NCBI GenBank assembly: GCA_012934845.2
Contig: WNNJ02001959.1
Location: 1-64,000, forward strand
Direction of reading: 5' to 3'
Source: Pomphorhynchus laevis
Lineage: Eukaryota > Acanthocephala > Palaeacanthocephala > Echinorhynchida > Pomphorhynchidae
Length of the DNA stretch: 64,000 nt
Of the stretch, positions 61,810 to 64,000 are shown piece by piece; position 1 is the stretch's first letter, and each line of letters opens with the position of its first letter. The notes beneath the pieces were generated by a model that did no database searches, was not told the origin of the DNA, and was given only the letters and a program-made list of their open reading frames with translations. The position numbers and the translations under genes were made by a program.

Positions 61810-63250
61810 TTATTCTAATACAAAGTATATTATATTATCCATCCATAAAAATTTGCCACTTAAGAGTTTAAATTTATTCTTTATATTATTGTGTTGATTT
61901 ATATATTTTACTATTTTCTGCTTGATGTTATTTTTATAGAAACCTAGTTTAAAATAGGTATCTATTAAATTATTTAAATAATTTTGAAGAAAGCCAATAT
62001 CATTACATATTGTTGCAATTCTTAAAATTTCATTATTTAATGTATTATATTTTATATTATATGGTATGCATGAATGCTCATGCAAAAATATGTTTCTTGT
62101 AAATTTAAATATGTCATCTTTACGATATAAATTAATAGTAGTTTTAGTTAATGCTAATTTAATGTTCATATCTAGATATAAACCTTCTTTATCATTAATA
62201 TTAGTTTTGCTCAGAATAAGGCTTTCTGGAAAAATTTGTTCATTAATTGAATAAAAATTATTAGAATTAAATATACATATATCATCAATGTATCGAAACA
62301 TATATTTCATATATTTATATTGGATAGATTTAGTTTTTACACAGTTATGAACAAATTTATATTCTATAAAGCTTAACAACAAGTCAGCTATAATTGGGCT
62401 ACTATTACCACCCATTGGAACACTTTTTATTTGTTTAAATATAGATGTCCCTACCTTTAAATAATTTTGATTTATTAAAATATTCTAGGATTATAATAAT
62501 TTAATTTTATGTATATTTATATTTACTTGATGACTTAATTTTTGTTAGATATGCGTTATAGTTATTATAACATATATATGTATATATTTTTCCGAATATA
62601 AGATTAATTAATTTTACTAATGCTTCTTTAATATCTACTAAATCTAGATTTGTATAAAGCGTACTAAAATCGTGTGTATTTATATTTTGAAAATTTATTC
62701 CTTTTGTCTGTTCTAAAAATTCTTTTGTAGAATTAATACTGAAATAGTGTTTTATACCAGTATTAATTTCAATTACCTTGCAATATTTTTTAAAGTGTGC
62801 TTTAATTACTTTAAGTATTTTATTCATATAGACAGAAAGTGGTTTTAATGTACATTTAAACGCACTACATCTGAACCTAGGTTTTATTGGATTTTTATAT
62901 TATTGTGGATTCCAATATAATATAGGTATAGTTTTATTATCTGATTCAACCTTTATACCCTTTTTATCCATTATAGAACAGTGACTTGTAATAATTGTTT
63001 CTAAATTTAAATCACTACGTTCATATGTTGTGTTTATATTAAAATCATTATAATTAACTTCTTTCATCCGTATATCATAATAAAGCTTTTTGCAAAAGAA
63101 GACAAAGTTATTACTAGCTTTATCAATAGTTGTTATTATATAGTTATCCTATAATTTAGTAAGTTTTGTATACATATCTTTATTAATTTGATCTTTCCTT
63201 TTTATAATTGTTTGTTATTTTCATTTTGTTTTTAATTTTATCCAATATAT
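61810..63250 (-). mobile_element. Penelope-like element reverse transcriptase body, broken
   Basis: Coding text on the minus strand in order: KLYYDIRMKEVNYNDFN (about 63070), IPILYWNPQ and the KPLSVY stretch (about 62850-62930), HDFSTLYTNLDLVDIKEALV (62507-62827), then MGGNSSPIIADLLLSFIEYK, MFRYIDDICIFNSNNFYS (catalytic YIDD) and LDMNIKLALTKTTINLYRKD (61810-62415). The PIxYWxPK/KPLS, DFSTLYT and MGxNxSPxxADL..YIDD motifs are those of Penelope-like RTs rather than LINE or LTR RTs. It is broken by a few changes. No GIY-YIG domain is seen downstream in this copy, where the 3' repeat begins at once. An N-terminal nuclease, as in the Naiad type, would lie beyond the region I could read. Confidence 0.75.
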
Positions 63251-63700
63251 AAGTTTTCCAAATGTTTATCTTTGATGTATTTAAGCTTTTACTATCAGCT
63301 TAATAAACTAGGAATTTAAGTCATTATATAGCGAATTGTAATTTTTTTTTGTTATTCTTATTTAATCTATCAAAAACTATCTTAAATGCATATAGAGTGT
63401 TATAACTGGCTCACACGTGCAAAACATAACGTTTTAATGTATAAAGGATAAAACACCAATATTGTCAAAGTTCTTCATAGTTTTCTGAAAGTTCTGCTTT
63501 TTTATATAACAATCAGTCCCAAAAATAAGGGATAACCAGGAGATTGGTTGAATACATTTAAACAGATGCTAATGTTATCCGTTGTGATCAGAGTTATATT
63601 TATTTTAATAACTTTTCATTTATGATTTCACTTAGTTAAATCATTTCGCTTAGTCGTTGAAGCCGTCAAGCGGCTAAAATGCTGTCAATTGTTATTTAAT
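63251..63700. other. AT-rich stretch at the 5' side of the Penelope-like element
   Basis: No open frame that I can recognise. It may be the decayed N-terminal part of the element. Confidence 0.35.
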
Positions 63701-63709
63701 TATATTGTA

Positions 63710-63990
63710 TTTGATTGCATCTGTGAGCTGAAATTTCTCCTTTTGTGGCACGATATTATCCTCACAGGTATTGATCTTACTTTTGATACAGCAGGACGCT
63801 ACTAATCAGTCTGGGTGGGTCTCATCAGCTGCTGACCCAGACCTACATTTCACGTTTCGACCCTTATTATCTGCTTTCTCCGTTGACTGATGCTGATCGG
63901 ATTTGGACTCAGGACGTCTGTATCGTGATTCAACGCAACATCCACTAGGCTGGCTGCTCCAGTGGTGTAGATATACATTTCTGTATATTA
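63710..63990 (-). repeat. GC-richer repeat terminus with permuted hammerhead-like boxes
   Basis: Shares TGTGAGCTGAAAT and ATTATCCTCACAGG with 39820-39930. On the minus strand at about 63815-63870 it reads GGGUC-GAAAC, 26 bases, CUGAUGA-GACCC, so the two hammerhead boxes are flanked by exactly complementary 5-base strands in permuted order. The plus-strand text after it (CTCCGTTGACTGATGCTGAT on) has no known match in the window. Confidence 0.4.
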
Positions 63991-64000
63991 CTTTTGGTAG

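Overview
This window looks like AT-rich nuclear DNA from an invertebrate animal. Coding exons are separated by GT-AG introns, a eukaryotic ribosomal protein exon is present, and most of the rest is retrotransposons of several classes. I cannot fix the phylum. The RPL27 exon reads somewhat like nematode versions, but that is weak evidence.

Host genes are few and all on the minus strand. The clearest is a multi-exon gene (11575-21955, at least seven coding exons, 3' end not found) for a protein with an N-terminal membrane anchor, two lysine/arginine-rich clusters and a long coiled coil, an architecture like kinectin or p180/RRBP1. Its exons join in phase by ordinary splice sites and its introns are full of retroelement debris. 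A terminal exon of ribosomal protein L27 lies at 5659-5890. Two further open stretches (6858-7085 plus, 7219-7530 minus) are unrecognised.

The mobile fraction has six layers. (1) A broken Ty3/Gypsy copy (1680-4830). (2) Four copies of a LINE type with a GVRP-like reverse transcriptase and a C-terminal zinc-knuckle plus restriction-like nuclease region (1-807, 22500-24330, 36946-38200, 41654-43810). (3) Two related endonuclease/RT LINEs in tandem on the minus strand (28245-32620 and 33166-36700). (4) A second LINE family on the plus strand, with one nearly whole copy (47990-52275) and two partial ones (45060-46665, 55395-55925); its 3' end carries a short hairpin. (5) RTE-like LINE pieces (56894-59110, 60625-60822). 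(6) Penelope-like elements: an RT body at 61810-63250, a GIY-YIG nuclease tail at 40208-40513, and more than a dozen short, mostly 5'-truncated copies across the window.

The most interesting layer is structured RNA tied to the short retroelements. Three families carry hammerhead-ribozyme-like cores: 10877, 45329 and 55162; 18993, 19438 and 19556; and 59690. One copy is a roughly 90-base insertion inside a LINE. Separately, the repeat at the 3' end of the Penelope-like element holds two interleaved stems, a pseudoknot, with a compensated base pair between copies. Large foldbacks occur at 40081-40224, 55925-56440 and 58762-58819, and a pair of inverted terminal-like repeats flanks the 5.4 kb segment 47272-52672.

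Long stretches of the remainder (for example 10700-11570, 13010-17500, 24340-26200, 38760-39780, 40514-41640, 43815-45040) are AT-rich sequence in which I see no gene.
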